NCBI GenBank assembly: GCA_012839295.1
Contig: DUNO01000006.1
Coordinates: forward strand, 1 to 44,963
DNA: 44,963 bases
Direction of reading: 5' to 3'
From: Clostridiales bacterium
GTDB taxonomy: Bacteria; Bacillota; Clostridia; Lachnospirales; Lachnospiraceae
This document shows, one piece after another, positions 25,800-34,619 of this stretch. Position numbers and translations under genes: made by a program. The notes beneath the pieces are model-generated. The model was not told where the DNA came from. It searched no databases and saw only the letters and a list, made by a program, of their open reading frames with translations. The first letter of the stretch is position 1. Each line of letters starts with the position of its first letter.

Positions 25800-26813
25800 C
25801 TACACGATTACATTTACTTTTAAATAGTTTCCGGGATTTTTTTCAATATCCTTGATTACTTCTACCGCTTCATCAATGGTAACTGTTTTTGTTAATATCC
25901 CTCTTGCATTTACTTTATTCTTATAAATAATATCAATGGCCTCATCAAATTCGCCCGCACTGGTTCTTGCACCCATGATATCCACTTCTTTTTTTGTGAT
26001 TAAATCCGTTGGAAATAAGGTAGCCGCCTTAGGCCATCCGGTAAGTATAATTCTACCTGCATTGGCAACCAGATCTAAGGTCATAAGCACCGCCGGGTTT
26101 GCACCGCTTGCCTCCATCACTACCTCTGCCTTCCGTCCATCGGTATAATCAATTACTTTTTTCTGTGCGTTTTCCTTTGCCGAGTTAATGGTCAAATGGA
26201 TCCCAAGTTCCTTTGCTTTTCTTAGCCGTTCGTCAACCACATCAATCATAATTGGAATGGCACCATAGTAAATAGCTGTCATTGCTGCCAGCAGTCCAAT
26301 TGTTCCTGCGCCAATTATAACAATGTGTTCCCCTTTTGTTAACCGGGCACGGTGTAATCCGTGTAATGCAATCGTTAATGGTTCTGCTAATGGCACTACA
26401 TCCCATTCCATATCCTCCGGAACCTTTACCAGCATATCTGCCGGATGGCAAATATATTCCGCCATTCCTCCTTCACAGTGGACACCTAAAACCTGCAGGT
26501 CTTCACAACAATTTGTTCTTCCCAAGCTGCAGGGATAGCATTTCGAGCAATACAGATAGGGATCCAGTATTACTTTATTTCCCTGCTTTATTCCTTTTTT
26601 ATTTTCACCGATTGTTACTACTTCTCCCGCAATTTCATGCCCTATTGTCCTAGGGTAAGTAACCAGGGGGTTCGTTCCCCGAAAGGCTCCTATATCAGAT
26701 CCGCATATTCCTACTGATTTTACCTTAATTAGCGCTTCTCCCTCTTTAGGTCGGGGAATCTCCTTTTCAACCAGCTCCACCTGAAAAGCGTCTTTCAAAT
26801 TTATTGATTTCAT
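25800..26813 (-). CDS. Zinc-dependent medium-chain alcohol dehydrogenase
   Basis: Oxidoreductase of 337 residues. The catalytic zinc residues are in GICGSD and GHE, the structural zinc is held by four cysteines in CSKCYPCSLGRTNC, and the nucleotide fold has IIGAGTIGLLAA followed by an acidic residue (IMIDVVDE), favouring NAD over NADP. It resembles sorbitol, threonine or galactonate-type sugar dehydrogenases; the substrate is not readable. As last gene of the sugar operon, 64 bp after the glycosidase, it likely oxidises a sugar or sugar acid released there. Confidence 0.9.
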   Translation of the reverse strand: MKSINLKDAFQVELVEKEIPRPKEGEALIKVKSVGICGSDIGAFRGTNPLVTYPRTIGHEIAGEVVTIGENKKGIKQGNKVILDPYLYCSKCYPCSLGRTNCCEDLQVLGVHCEGGMAEYICHPADMLVKVPEDMEWDVVPLAEPLTIALHGLHRARLTKGEHIVIIGAGTIGLLAAMTAIYYGAIPIMIDVVDERLRKAKELGIHLTINSAKENAQKKVIDYTDGRKAEVVMEASGANPAVLMTLDLVANAGRIILTGWPKAATLFPTDLITKKEVDIMGARTSAGEFDEAIDIIYKNKVNARGILTKTVTIDEAVEVIKDIEKNPGNYLKVNVIV

Positions 26814-26877
26814 GCTTGATCCTTCCTTTTAGTCCGCGTTTTCACTCTAATTTTATTGTCCGCCATGCACTGCCCAT

Positions 26878-29800
26878 TTAATGCTCCAGCCGTCTGATCA
26901 CCGGGGCTTTTAAAATCCCTGTTTTTTTCAGTTGATATTCATATGCCCAGCTGTCTTTTTGTGTCCGCCATGCATTGGGATCAAAATAGATTTCATTTTC
27001 ATCACAATCATGGAGCGTTCCAAAGGTATTTATTCTATTTCCATAGCATGTAACAGTAACTATGTGTTTTCCACCCCTGATGATTTCAAAGGGTAATCTA
27101 TATGGAGCGCACATGATATCACCGATTGCTTCACCATCCAGGAAAACGCTCAATAACGCGCCTCTATACTTGGATATCTCTATTTCATAACTGCCTTGGC
27201 CCAAATCACATTCCAGGACGTAATCAACATTGCCGCCATAGAATGGCATTCCCTGCCCCGTAAGGCTGCCAAAATAATACCCGCAAGCTTCGTCCTGTCC
27301 CATTACGGCATGGTCACCCAGCACATCAATTGAAAACTCACCTAATAAATATATACTCTCTACATTCGTTTTTTGTCCAAAGGGTATGCTAACCTGTAAA
27401 ATATGTCTTCCCTTTGTCAATGGAGGAAGCTTTGCTTTTTGAATACAGGGATCTATGTAATATCCGTCCATTTCCAATAATATTTGTTTTTCATCCAGCT
27501 GAAAGCTTGCTTTGTCCAGCCCCTCCATGCCTAATTGGCACTCTCCTATGTCTTCCCTACAGCTTATCTGATAACGTAATTCCAGCAAATGCCCATCCCC
27601 TGCCTCATTCCCAATAACCCAGGGCTGGGCTAAGGCCGCTTTTCTTTGAGGATATTTTGCCTTGTCCCTGCATATGTTATCAATCCGCAAAATCTCTTCC
27701 CTTTCTTCCCACTGGCCATGGTCAAAGGAATATTCCGCCATATCAAGAACCAATACATTAGGTTCCTTTCTTTTTATATTAAGCAGGCTTCCATTGCAAT
27801 TTTTTTCCCAAATAACTTTAGGTGCCTTCATCTGTAATTTCTTTTCACTCCTGCCGGGTGTCAAATGTAAAAGCAAGCTGTCATATTCAAATAAGACAGG
27901 ATAAATGATGGTGGTTCCTTCTTTATAGTCCGCTTCTATTTCCTGGATTTCCCCATTCATTGAATTAAGGAGGGTTGGCTGCCATTCTCCCTGTATCGTG
28001 ACCTGTAATTTATCATCAAATATTAAGTCCGGATTTTCTACCGGCTTTCCATTCGCAATAAATAACCATCTTTCACCCTTTTCTTCCCTCATCTGATAAA
28101 TATATTTTTGGGTGCGCTCACCATCCCAGTTCTTTTTATGCTTTGGTTTCTTAAATATTTTTGTCCCCCGGTAGTGGATATCCAACACCCGGAAAGGTTC
28201 CAATATTTGCTGCAGCGCATGTCTGGAGTATGGAATTCTGGTGCATTCCATAGCTAATTTGCCCGGATTCCCATCCTCAAGTGCATCCATATGGGTTGGT
28301 AGCTCCCCCACGAAAACAATATGCTTTCCACGTTCCTTTTCTCTTTTTAAGTATGCCACCGTAGTACCTCTTAAGGTTTTACAGCCCGGCACAAGAATCA
28401 CGTCATAGTCCATCTCCCCGAGCTTATTTTCTTTATATAAATCAGGAATAAGAGCCTCAGAAATGTAGTCATAATCTAACAAATCAAACAATAACCATTC
28501 TGTAATATTAGTGAAATTCTGCTCCAATTCTGCTCTGATGCCACAGGTTTGCTGATTTGGGCCAAAATATAACCAATAGGATTCAACCGGATGAATGATC
28601 CCTATGCGCACAAGGGCTTTTCCCCTTGTCATTGCAGTATTAACCCTTGCAAAATGATCCTCAATGCTTGGATATTTCTCATACCAGGGCGACTGAAAAC
28701 CAATGGAAGCCGGATAATCCCTTTTTGCTTCACCCCCCATACTCATCCATGTCAGGTGATGTATCCGGCTAGTCACTCCCAATGCCGCCATCCAGTCTCC
28801 CTGCAGCTTATGCCTTCTTAAATCAAAATCCCAATTTGTCACACCATACAGCTCACTGGCTACGCCTTCCCTGCCATACTGGTGGGAAACACTCTGCGCC
28901 TGCTTTACGGTAGAATACTCCCTCAGATCACACAGCATATCAATTCCTGGCAGGGCAAAGCCCCTCAAATTGCGCATAACCTCCCCTAATGCCCTTGTTT
29001 GTGAGTATAGGGTAGGCTCTTCCATCATATGCCCGCATAATTTTATTCCATGCTCATCGCACCACTGCCCTACTTGGTCGCTATATGCCCTTGCGAACCG
29101 TTCCGCCAGATGATCATGGTAGTTATAACGTGTTTTTGAAATAGCTCCACCCGGAAGTTCCCACATTATTTCAGGTAATTTATCTAAAAAGCTTTCACCG
29201 TATTGCTTCTGATAGCTTATTTCAAAGTCATCGGTAAAAGGCAGAATAATTTCAGACTTTGACCGTGCAAACCCTAAAAGCTGCTTATGCGGAAATTGGG
29301 GTTCATCCGTAAATATTGCCGGAATAGTCCTGCCAAACTCCTTTCCCAGCTCTTGATAATACTTTTCATGGGTTAAATCCAAAAACCTCCTGACCGCCTC
29401 AGGATTCAGAGTATCTACATAGGCTTGGTTATTAAACCATGGACTATCCTGTGCTATTTCAAGGTATACATACCATAGGTCAAATCCGCTTTTAGCCTTT
29501 TCTTCTTCCCCGCATTTTTCATATTGTACCAGCTCACCTTTCTCATTTAATTTAACCTGAAAGGCTACTAAAAAATCCCCTGTTCCGGCTACAGATGCGG
29601 ATGCACAGGAATCAAACTCCGCAGCCCTATCCACTTCTAAGTTCTGCTTATATGGAGTTACGGCTAAATATCTGCTCCTATATTTTTTCTCTTTTGTCAC
29701 ATACCCTCCGCCATAACCGGAAGGCCATCTGTCTTCATCATACAGCCAGCAAAACAGATCTTTCTCTTTTGCCTTTTGGACACAGGCTTTAACAATATCC

Positions 29801-30009
29801 ATAAATTCTGCTCCCATGTAGTCTGTATCCAATCCGACTCTGGTATGAATCATGAATCCGCCCATCCCCATTTTGGCAAACTGGTCAACCTGTCCTAATA
29901 CCTTATCCTTTTCCAGCTTTGTATTCCACGCCCAGAACGGAGCACCCCGAAATTCTTTTCCCGGATTCTTAAATAGCTCTTTTGTAAATAACTGCTCTTG
30001 ATATAGCAT
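26878..30009 (-). CDS. Large cytoplasmic GH106-like glycosidase
   Basis: Protein of 1043 residues without signal peptide. The N-terminal region carries FRGAPFWAWNTKL, GMGGFMIHTRVGL and LYDEDRWPSGYGGG, the pattern of the alpha-L-rhamnosidase (GH106)-like group with a TIM-barrel start. A beta-rich middle and a C-terminal galactose-binding-like domain (about 900-1010) follow. Acid residues in DEDRW and in FTDEPQFPHKQ are candidate catalytic residues. It lies between the sugar permease genes and the dehydrogenase, so it should cleave an imported glycoside inside the cell. Assignment to GH106 proper, and to rhamnose, is not certain. Confidence 0.75.
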   Translation of the reverse strand: MLYQEQLFTKELFKNPGKEFRGAPFWAWNTKLEKDKVLGQVDQFAKMGMGGFMIHTRVGLDTDYMGAEFMDIVKACVQKAKEKDLFCWLYDEDRWPSGYGGGYVTKEKKYRSRYLAVTPYKQNLEVDRAAEFDSCASASVAGTGDFLVAFQVKLNEKGELVQYEKCGEEEKAKSGFDLWYVYLEIAQDSPWFNNQAYVDTLNPEAVRRFLDLTHEKYYQELGKEFGRTIPAIFTDEPQFPHKQLLGFARSKSEIILPFTDDFEISYQKQYGESFLDKLPEIMWELPGGAISKTRYNYHDHLAERFARAYSDQVGQWCDEHGIKLCGHMMEEPTLYSQTRALGEVMRNLRGFALPGIDMLCDLREYSTVKQAQSVSHQYGREGVASELYGVTNWDFDLRRHKLQGDWMAALGVTSRIHHLTWMSMGGEAKRDYPASIGFQSPWYEKYPSIEDHFARVNTAMTRGKALVRIGIIHPVESYWLYFGPNQQTCGIRAELEQNFTNITEWLLFDLLDYDYISEALIPDLYKENKLGEMDYDVILVPGCKTLRGTTVAYLKREKERGKHIVFVGELPTHMDALEDGNPGKLAMECTRIPYSRHALQQILEPFRVLDIHYRGTKIFKKPKHKKNWDGERTQKYIYQMREEKGERWLFIANGKPVENPDLIFDDKLQVTIQGEWQPTLLNSMNGEIQEIEADYKEGTTIIYPVLFEYDSLLLHLTPGRSEKKLQMKAPKVIWEKNCNGSLLNIKRKEPNVLVLDMAEYSFDHGQWEEREEILRIDNICRDKAKYPQRKAALAQPWVIGNEAGDGHLLELRYQISCREDIGECQLGMEGLDKASFQLDEKQILLEMDGYYIDPCIQKAKLPPLTKGRHILQVSIPFGQKTNVESIYLLGEFSIDVLGDHAVMGQDEACGYYFGSLTGQGMPFYGGNVDYVLECDLGQGSYEIEISKYRGALLSVFLDGEAIGDIMCAPYRLPFEIIRGGKHIVTVTCYGNRINTFGTLHDCDENEIYFDPNAWRTQKDSWAYEYQLKKTGILKAPVIRRLEH

Positions 30010-30019
30010 CCTCTTCCCC

Positions 30020-30856
30020 CTATCCCTTTACCGCACCGGCTGTAATTGAACGTACAAATGACTTTTGTGCAACCAAATATAAAATAACAAAAAGCATCGC
30101 ACTAATTGTCAGGGCTGCAAAGACTGGTGTATATCCAATCGAAGATGTCTTATCACGCAAAACTGCCAGCCCGACAGACAATGTGTATTTTTTTGTATTG
30201 CTAATTGAAACCAATGCCCATAAATACTCATTCCACGCGCTCATTCCCCCTAAAATAGCAAGCGTTACAAGCATCGGCTTTATTAAAGGCACGATTATTC
30301 CAGCCAAAATTCTGAGCGTATTACAGCCGTCAATTTTAGCTGCTTCTATAATTTCATTTGGAATATTATCCATATAATTTTTTATCAGTATTAAGCCCAG
30401 TGGGGCAAACCCCTGAAAATATGGGAAAATAATTGCCCAAATTGTGTTTTGTATGTTTAAGTTAAGGATTTGCAAATACATCGGCAGCAATATAATCGGT
30501 GTAGGAATGAGCATATTAATTAAGATTAAATAGAAGAATACCTTCTTAAATTTCATCTTCATTTTCGAAAATGCGAATCCTGCCAGCGTAACTAAAACTA
30601 ATTCCAGGGCAACGGTTGCCAAAGTATTAAATACGGTGTTTTTATAATAAAGGGCCAAATTGCCTTTTGTTAAGGCAATGACATAATTTTTAATACCCAA
30701 TGAGGATGGGAAGGTCCATATGCTGCTTAAAAATTCTTTTTCCGTTTTAAATGATTGCAATACTACCCACAGCAATGGATAAAGCGAAATACAGGCATAT
30801 AAAAAGACGAAAATGAAGATCACTGCCGCTATAAATCTTTTTTGTATTTTTATCAT
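30020..30856 (-). CDS. Sugar ABC importer permease (MalG/UgpE type)
   Basis: Inner-membrane permease of 278 residues of the carbohydrate uptake family 1. Six hydrophobic segments are visible, starting FIAAVIFIFVFLYACISLYPL, and the EAA loop reads EIIEAAKIDGCNTLRILAGIIVP. The start MIKIQKRF overlaps the stop codon of the partner permease as ATGA; a longer frame to 31042 lies inside that gene and is rejected. No ATPase gene is present in the operon, so the importer likely shares a general MsmK-type ATPase encoded elsewhere. Confidence 0.92.
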   Translation of the reverse strand: MIKIQKRFIAAVIFIFVFLYACISLYPLLWVVLQSFKTEKEFLSSIWTFPSSLGIKNYVIALTKGNLALYYKNTVFNTLATVALELVLVTLAGFAFSKMKMKFKKVFFYLILINMLIPTPIILLPMYLQILNLNIQNTIWAIIFPYFQGFAPLGLILIKNYMDNIPNEIIEAAKIDGCNTLRILAGIIVPLIKPMLVTLAILGGMSAWNEYLWALVSISNTKKYTLSVGLAVLRDKTSSIGYTPVFAALTISAMLFVILYLVAQKSFVRSITAGAVKG

Positions 30857-31764
30857 TTCTTCTTTGCCTCTCCCTTTCTTTGAATTAATTGTAAGGCAAT
30901 TGTAATTGCTATCATCACTGCCATCATCAAAATAGATGCTGCTGAGGCTGTACCAAATCTTTGGGAAGAAAATGCTTTTCGATATACATAGGATGTAATT
31001 ACTTCCGTTGCGCCACCTGGGCCTCCCTGTGTCATGACCCATACTATATCAAATGCCCTCAAATCATTGGTAACAGTGAGGATTCCAAGAGTAACAAAGG
31101 TAGGGATCATATGGGGCAAAATGATGTATCTTAATTTCTGGAAGGAAGTCGCCCCGTCAATATCGGCAGCCTCCAGGTATTCATTGGAAAGGGTCATAAT
31201 ATTTGCATAAGAGATTAACATATTAAAGGGTATCGTTCTCCATATCCAGGTAATGATTATGGCTCCTAATGCCGTGGGTAACTGTGACAGCCATGGCTGT
31301 GCCAGGTTTTCCAGGCCTATCAGGTTTAAAAACTGGTTAATTGGCCCGATCGTAGGATCGTAAATTATTTTCCAGATACATCCTACCACTACCATTGAAA
31401 TCAGATACGGAATAAATAATGAGGTATTAAAAAATCTCTTTAATTTAATCCCCTTAAAAAGCAGATAGGAGAGTAAAAATCCAATTGTGATGGAAAAGAT
31501 CAAATCACATCCGATCAGGGCAAAAGAGTGAAGAAACGATTCAAAAAACTTTTTATCCTGTAAAACAGTTATGTAATTTTTAAGTCCTACAAAATCCGTC
31601 ATATCCCCATAACCTTTATAATTATAGAGGCTGATCCTAAATGCATTAAAAAAAGGGATGTATAAAAAAATGCAAAATGCAGCAATCGTTGGAAGTATTA
31701 ACAAATAAGCCGGTATACTCTCTTTTATATCTTTCATAAAACCTTTGTTTGATGCCTGTTTCAA
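30853..31764 (-). CDS. Sugar ABC importer permease (MalF/UgpA type), TTG start
   Basis: Permease of 303 residues, partner of the MalG-type protein. Six hydrophobic segments are seen, with the EAA loop EYLEAADIDGATSFQKLRYIILP and the family phrase WVMTQGGPGGATEV near the end. The start codon is TTG at 31764, with AAGGAGGAG five bases before it; no ATG lies close by. Translationally coupled to the next gene. Confidence 0.92.
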   Translation of the reverse strand: MKQASNKGFMKDIKESIPAYLLILPTIAAFCIFLYIPFFNAFRISLYNYKGYGDMTDFVGLKNYITVLQDKKFFESFLHSFALIGCDLIFSITIGFLLSYLLFKGIKLKRFFNTSLFIPYLISMVVVGCIWKIIYDPTIGPINQFLNLIGLENLAQPWLSQLPTALGAIIITWIWRTIPFNMLISYANIMTLSNEYLEAADIDGATSFQKLRYIILPHMIPTFVTLGILTVTNDLRAFDIVWVMTQGGPGGATEVITSYVYRKAFSSQRFGTASAASILMMAVMIAITIALQLIQRKGEAKKK

Positions 31765-31786
31765 AATATCTCCTCCTTCTGGACAT

Positions 31787-31852
31787 AAAAACGATTGCTT
31801 CTATCGTTTTTAGAAGAATAGCGGTTAGTAACTTTCAACTAACCGCTATTCT
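31787..31852. terminator. Double intercistronic hairpin between binding protein and permease genes
   Basis: Two perfect stems stand side by side: AAAAACGAT/ATCGTTTTT (31787-31795, 31803-31811) and AGAATAGCGGTTAGT/ACTAACCGCTATTCT (31815-31829, 31838-31852). Such structures after a binding-protein gene usually end part of the transcripts or protect the upstream mRNA, giving more binding protein than permease. Confidence 0.7.
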
Positions 31853-31870
31853 ATTTAATTTAATAGCATT

Positions 31871-33244
31871 TTATTTTAAGCTTGCGAGATAGTCATTATA
31901 TAGGGACTGTAATATAGCGCTAACATCAGATAAGCTATAAACGTCCATCAAATAGTTCGGAATGACATCGGATTTAAATGCCGTTTTAATCTCCGTACTT
32001 ATTGTTGTCGGCACATAGATATCGGGACAGAATCCGCCTGCCGCCGCATCTGCAAAACCAGATAACACCCCGTCTAATTCTGATCCCCTCTCAACACCTA
32101 CCAATCCGGAGTTCGAATATTGGAGCCCTTCATCTGTTTCAAAATTAGTTCTTGAGGTTATGTATTTCAACAGGCGGATTGCTGCCTCCGGCTTCTCTGT
32201 TGTGGAGCTGATTGCAAAAATATTACTTGAACCGCCAAGTGACCTGGAGGTTTCCCCTGCAATTCCCGGAAGCGCAAAGGTCGCATATTCAGCGCCATCC
32301 GCTGCATTTTCCATTAAATACTGAATTTTATCAGGTGCAATTAAAACTTGCACTAATTTACCTTGAATAAACATTTGCTGTGTTGTCTCTAAATTCGCCG
32401 TAATAAAATTTTCCGGCAAATAGCCTTTATCCCATAATTCCTTAAAGCTTTCCATGCCCTTCTTTACAGATTCTGTTTCAAAAGTCATGGTTCCATCTGA
32501 AAATGATAACCCTTTGTTCTCAATCTCATCCCTGCAGAACTGATCCCAGAATAATCTCGGAAACCAGTCTATACAGGTATCGTTTTGTACAGAAACTGCA
32601 GTATATCCGGCATTTTTTATTGCTTCGTTATTAGACATGAATTCAGTCCAGGTCGTAGGTACTTTCAGCCCAAGCTCATTATAGATTGTTTTATTATACA
32701 TAACTGCGACTGTAGTCATGGTAAATGGAATGCCATAGTCATAAGAATCCAGCTCTCCACATCCGGCTAAAGCGATCTTTTCAAAGTTCTCCAGGAGTGT
32801 GGGGATGAACGTATCCCTCCAGGTTACATCGCCCTCGTAAGCTTTATTGTCCAATTCCTTTGACAAATCCATCAGCAGCCCTTCATTGATTTGGTCCGTA
32901 TAATATCCCGCCTGCGTCCAAAAAACATCCGGAATCTCATTCGAGGCAGCTAAAGCAGAAAATTTTGCAGAATAATCCCCGCTCGCTATATATTCATATT
33001 CCACTTTAATATCCGGATTTTCCGACATAAATGTGTCCATCATCTCTTCATCAACAAGTTCCATCGCTGATAAGATCTTAATGGTTGTTGTTCCGCCATT
33101 TGCGGCGCCTCCTGTTGTGTCATTGACAGCGTCCCCTGTTGTTCCTTTTGTTGACTTGGTTTCATCAGACGCTGATGAGCAGCCCGTGAGAACAGCAATT
33201 CCCATCGTGAGGGCCAGGACTAATGCTATTACCTTTCTTTTCAT
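31871..33244 (-). CDS. Sugar-binding lipoprotein (extracellular solute-binding family 1)
   Basis: Binding protein of 457 residues for the sugar importer. The lipoprotein signal ends VLTGC with Cys22, followed by a Gly/Thr/Ala-rich linker to about residue 53 and a family 1 binding fold (pattern DVFWTQAGYYTDQINEGLLMDLS, later PFTMTTVAVMYNKTIYNELG). AAGGAGAAGG precedes the ATG. It opens the sugar operon, 102 bp after the GntR gene, and two palindromic operators lie just upstream. Confidence 0.92.
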   Translation of the reverse strand: MKRKVIALVLALTMGIAVLTGCSSASDETKSTKGTTGDAVNDTTGGAANGGTTTIKILSAMELVDEEMMDTFMSENPDIKVEYEYIASGDYSAKFSALAASNEIPDVFWTQAGYYTDQINEGLLMDLSKELDNKAYEGDVTWRDTFIPTLLENFEKIALAGCGELDSYDYGIPFTMTTVAVMYNKTIYNELGLKVPTTWTEFMSNNEAIKNAGYTAVSVQNDTCIDWFPRLFWDQFCRDEIENKGLSFSDGTMTFETESVKKGMESFKELWDKGYLPENFITANLETTQQMFIQGKLVQVLIAPDKIQYLMENAADGAEYATFALPGIAGETSRSLGGSSNIFAISSTTEKPEAAIRLLKYITSRTNFETDEGLQYSNSGLVGVERGSELDGVLSGFADAAAGGFCPDIYVPTTISTEIKTAFKSDVIPNYLMDVYSLSDVSAILQSLYNDYLASLK

Positions 33245-33302
33245 AATACCTTCTCCTTTTTCTTTTTATTTATAATATCCGGCGCTCAATATTTATTGCT
33301 TG

Positions 33303-33328
33303 TCATACTTGTATGACTTGTATACAAG
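33303..33328. promoter_or_regulatory. GntR-type operator pair before the sugar operon
   Basis: TCATACTTGTATGA (33303-33316) and the perfect 12-bp palindrome CTTGTATACAAG (33317-33328) are directly adjacent; ACTTGTAT is repeated in both. A near copy, CTTGTATACTAG, lies at 34072-34083 before the GntR gene. This is the expected size and symmetry for a FadR-subfamily GntR dimer. Confidence 0.7.
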
Positions 33329-33345
33329 CTGCGCCGAAAAATTAT

Positions 33346-34053
33346 TTACCCTGCAAACCATTCTTTATATTTTTCTCTTACTTTTTCTGCATCTTCATAC
33401 AATTTTCCAACATGCTTAGCCATTAATTCAGACACTAACTTTTTATCCCTTTGTTTAATGCCCTCCGCAATTTCCCAGTGCTCCTTTAGTGTCTCCTCCC
33501 ACCGGAAATGGTTGCTTAGCTTTAAGTAGCGGACTCTTTCGGAATCATAGCTAATTGTCTGTATTGCATTCCAGATTCTTAATAAGGATACCGATTCAAA
33601 AATCAGTTTATGGAAATCATTATCCAACTCCATAACCTCTATCAATTTATTTTGTCCATAATAAAATTGCTGTGCATTTAAATTCGCTTCCAGTTGGTAT
33701 ACTCTTTCCTCTGTAATTTCTTCACACGATCTTTGGCAGGCTTCTACCTCTAATAACTGCCTTAATATCGTTGCTTCTTTTACTCTCTTCATATCAATAT
33801 GGGAAACATAGGTACCTTTCTGTGGATATACCTCTAAAAGCTCATCATTAACTAGATGTGCTGTGGCTTCCCTGATTGGCGTTCTGCTTACATGAAATAC
33901 CTCTGCTAAATAGTTTTCACTGATAACGTCCCCTGGTGATAGATAACCATAAATAATATTTGTTCGAATCACCCGGTACAAATATTCCTTTATTGATTCC
34001 GATTTTTCTTTTTCGCTGATCATCAAGCCTTTTGAAGAAATTATATTTTCCAT
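33346..34053 (-). CDS. GntR/FadR-family regulator of the sugar operon
   Basis: Transcription regulator of 235 residues. Residues 15-78 are the winged helix of GntR type (GYLSPGDVISENYLAEVFHV then SRTPIREA), and the rest is an all-helical FCD ligand domain of the FadR subfamily. The start MENIISS is chosen because GGGGGA lies 7 bp ahead; a frame start at 34086 would include the operator sequence. Located directly upstream of the sugar operon on the same strand, it probably represses both, by the palindromes at 33303-33328 and 34072-34083. Confidence 0.88.
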   Translation of the reverse strand: MENIISSKGLMISEKEKSESIKEYLYRVIRTNIIYGYLSPGDVISENYLAEVFHVSRTPIREATAHLVNDELLEVYPQKGTYVSHIDMKRVKEATILRQLLEVEACQRSCEEITEERVYQLEANLNAQQFYYGQNKLIEVMELDNDFHKLIFESVSLLRIWNAIQTISYDSERVRYLKLSNHFRWEETLKEHWEIAEGIKQRDKKLVSELMAKHVGKLYEDAEKVREKYKEWFAG

Positions 34054-34071
34054 GCATCTATCCCCCATCAA

Positions 34072-34083
34072 CTTGTATACTAG
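34072..34083. promoter_or_regulatory. Candidate autoregulatory GntR operator
   Basis: CTTGTATACTAG differs at one base from the palindrome CTTGTATACAAG in front of the sugar operon. It ends 19 bp before the GntR start codon and would allow autorepression. Confidence 0.6.
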
Positions 34084-34418
34084 CACCGCAGAAATAAAAA
34101 GTCAATTATTTTATATTTTTCTGTAATTTTATACAAACTTTATTTATAAAATATGTTGATATTTTTATAGGGCCAGTTTTATTCACACTGAAGTGGGGGA
34201 CTTGCCCAAGCTGCATGAAATGGGCAAACCTCGCCTCTTTTCAATTGGCATTTTAGTTTTTTCAGGAGCATAGCATAAAGTGAAATGCTTTTGTTCCATT
34301 CCCGAAACTGAAATTCCTCAAAGACACCTTTGCGTATTATTTTACGTTCCATAAAGTGTCATCATCACTTTATGGAACGTAAAAGTGTGATGTATTCCTA
34401 ATATAAGCATAAATATTA
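34084..34418. other. Intergenic region with a 19-bp perfect inverted repeat
   Basis: No gene is supported. Arms of 19 bp, TTTTACGTTCCATAAAGTG and its exact complement (34340-34358, 34366-34384), flank a 7-base loop. A smaller stem TTGCCCA/TGGGCAA is at 34202-34208 and 34221-34227. The large stem sits between divergent genes, upstream of both, so it is not explained as an ordinary terminator. Confidence 0.55.
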
Positions 34419-34448
34419 TTGTATTTTATGAAGATAGTGGTGTAGAAT
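34419..34448 (+). promoter_or_regulatory. Probable promoter of the MATE gene
   Basis: TTGTAT (34419-34424) and TAGAAT (34443-34448) are 18 bp apart. The predicted start near 34455 gives a 165-base leader that begins right before the first folded element. Confidence 0.5.
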
Positions 34449-34458
34449 AGAGGTATAT

Positions 34459-34577
34459 TCCAAGACCATCCGCCATAGCCCCCACCCAGCGCAGCTTCCG
34501 GGGAGTATTGGCGGATGAGTGTTGCTTGGAGACAAACCTACCGGTGGCCTCCCTGTGGACGGGCCTTTGTAGGCTGT
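34459..34577 (+). promoter_or_regulatory. Structured leader RNA of the MATE gene, class unknown
   Basis: The leader can fold into two domains. Domain 1: TCCAAG/CTTGGA (34459-34464, 34525-34530) closes over CATCCGCCA/TGGCGGATG (34467-34475, 34509-34517). Domain 2: GAC plus CCTAC pairs with GTAGG plus GTC (about 34531-34577). Such order directly before an efflux gene suggests a riboswitch or attenuator. I could not match it to a known class. Confidence 0.45.
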
Positions 34578-34619
34578 CTATATTTTAAGAAAAGAACATG
34601 AAAGAAAGGAACATGAATT

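Noticed and set aside
34497-34577. GGGGAGTA in the MATE leader recalls the yybP-ykoY manganese riboswitch.
   Set aside because: The partner elements (an AAAGG before it and a matching ACCTTT-type 3' strand in the right pairing) do not line up, and MATE genes are not the usual targets.
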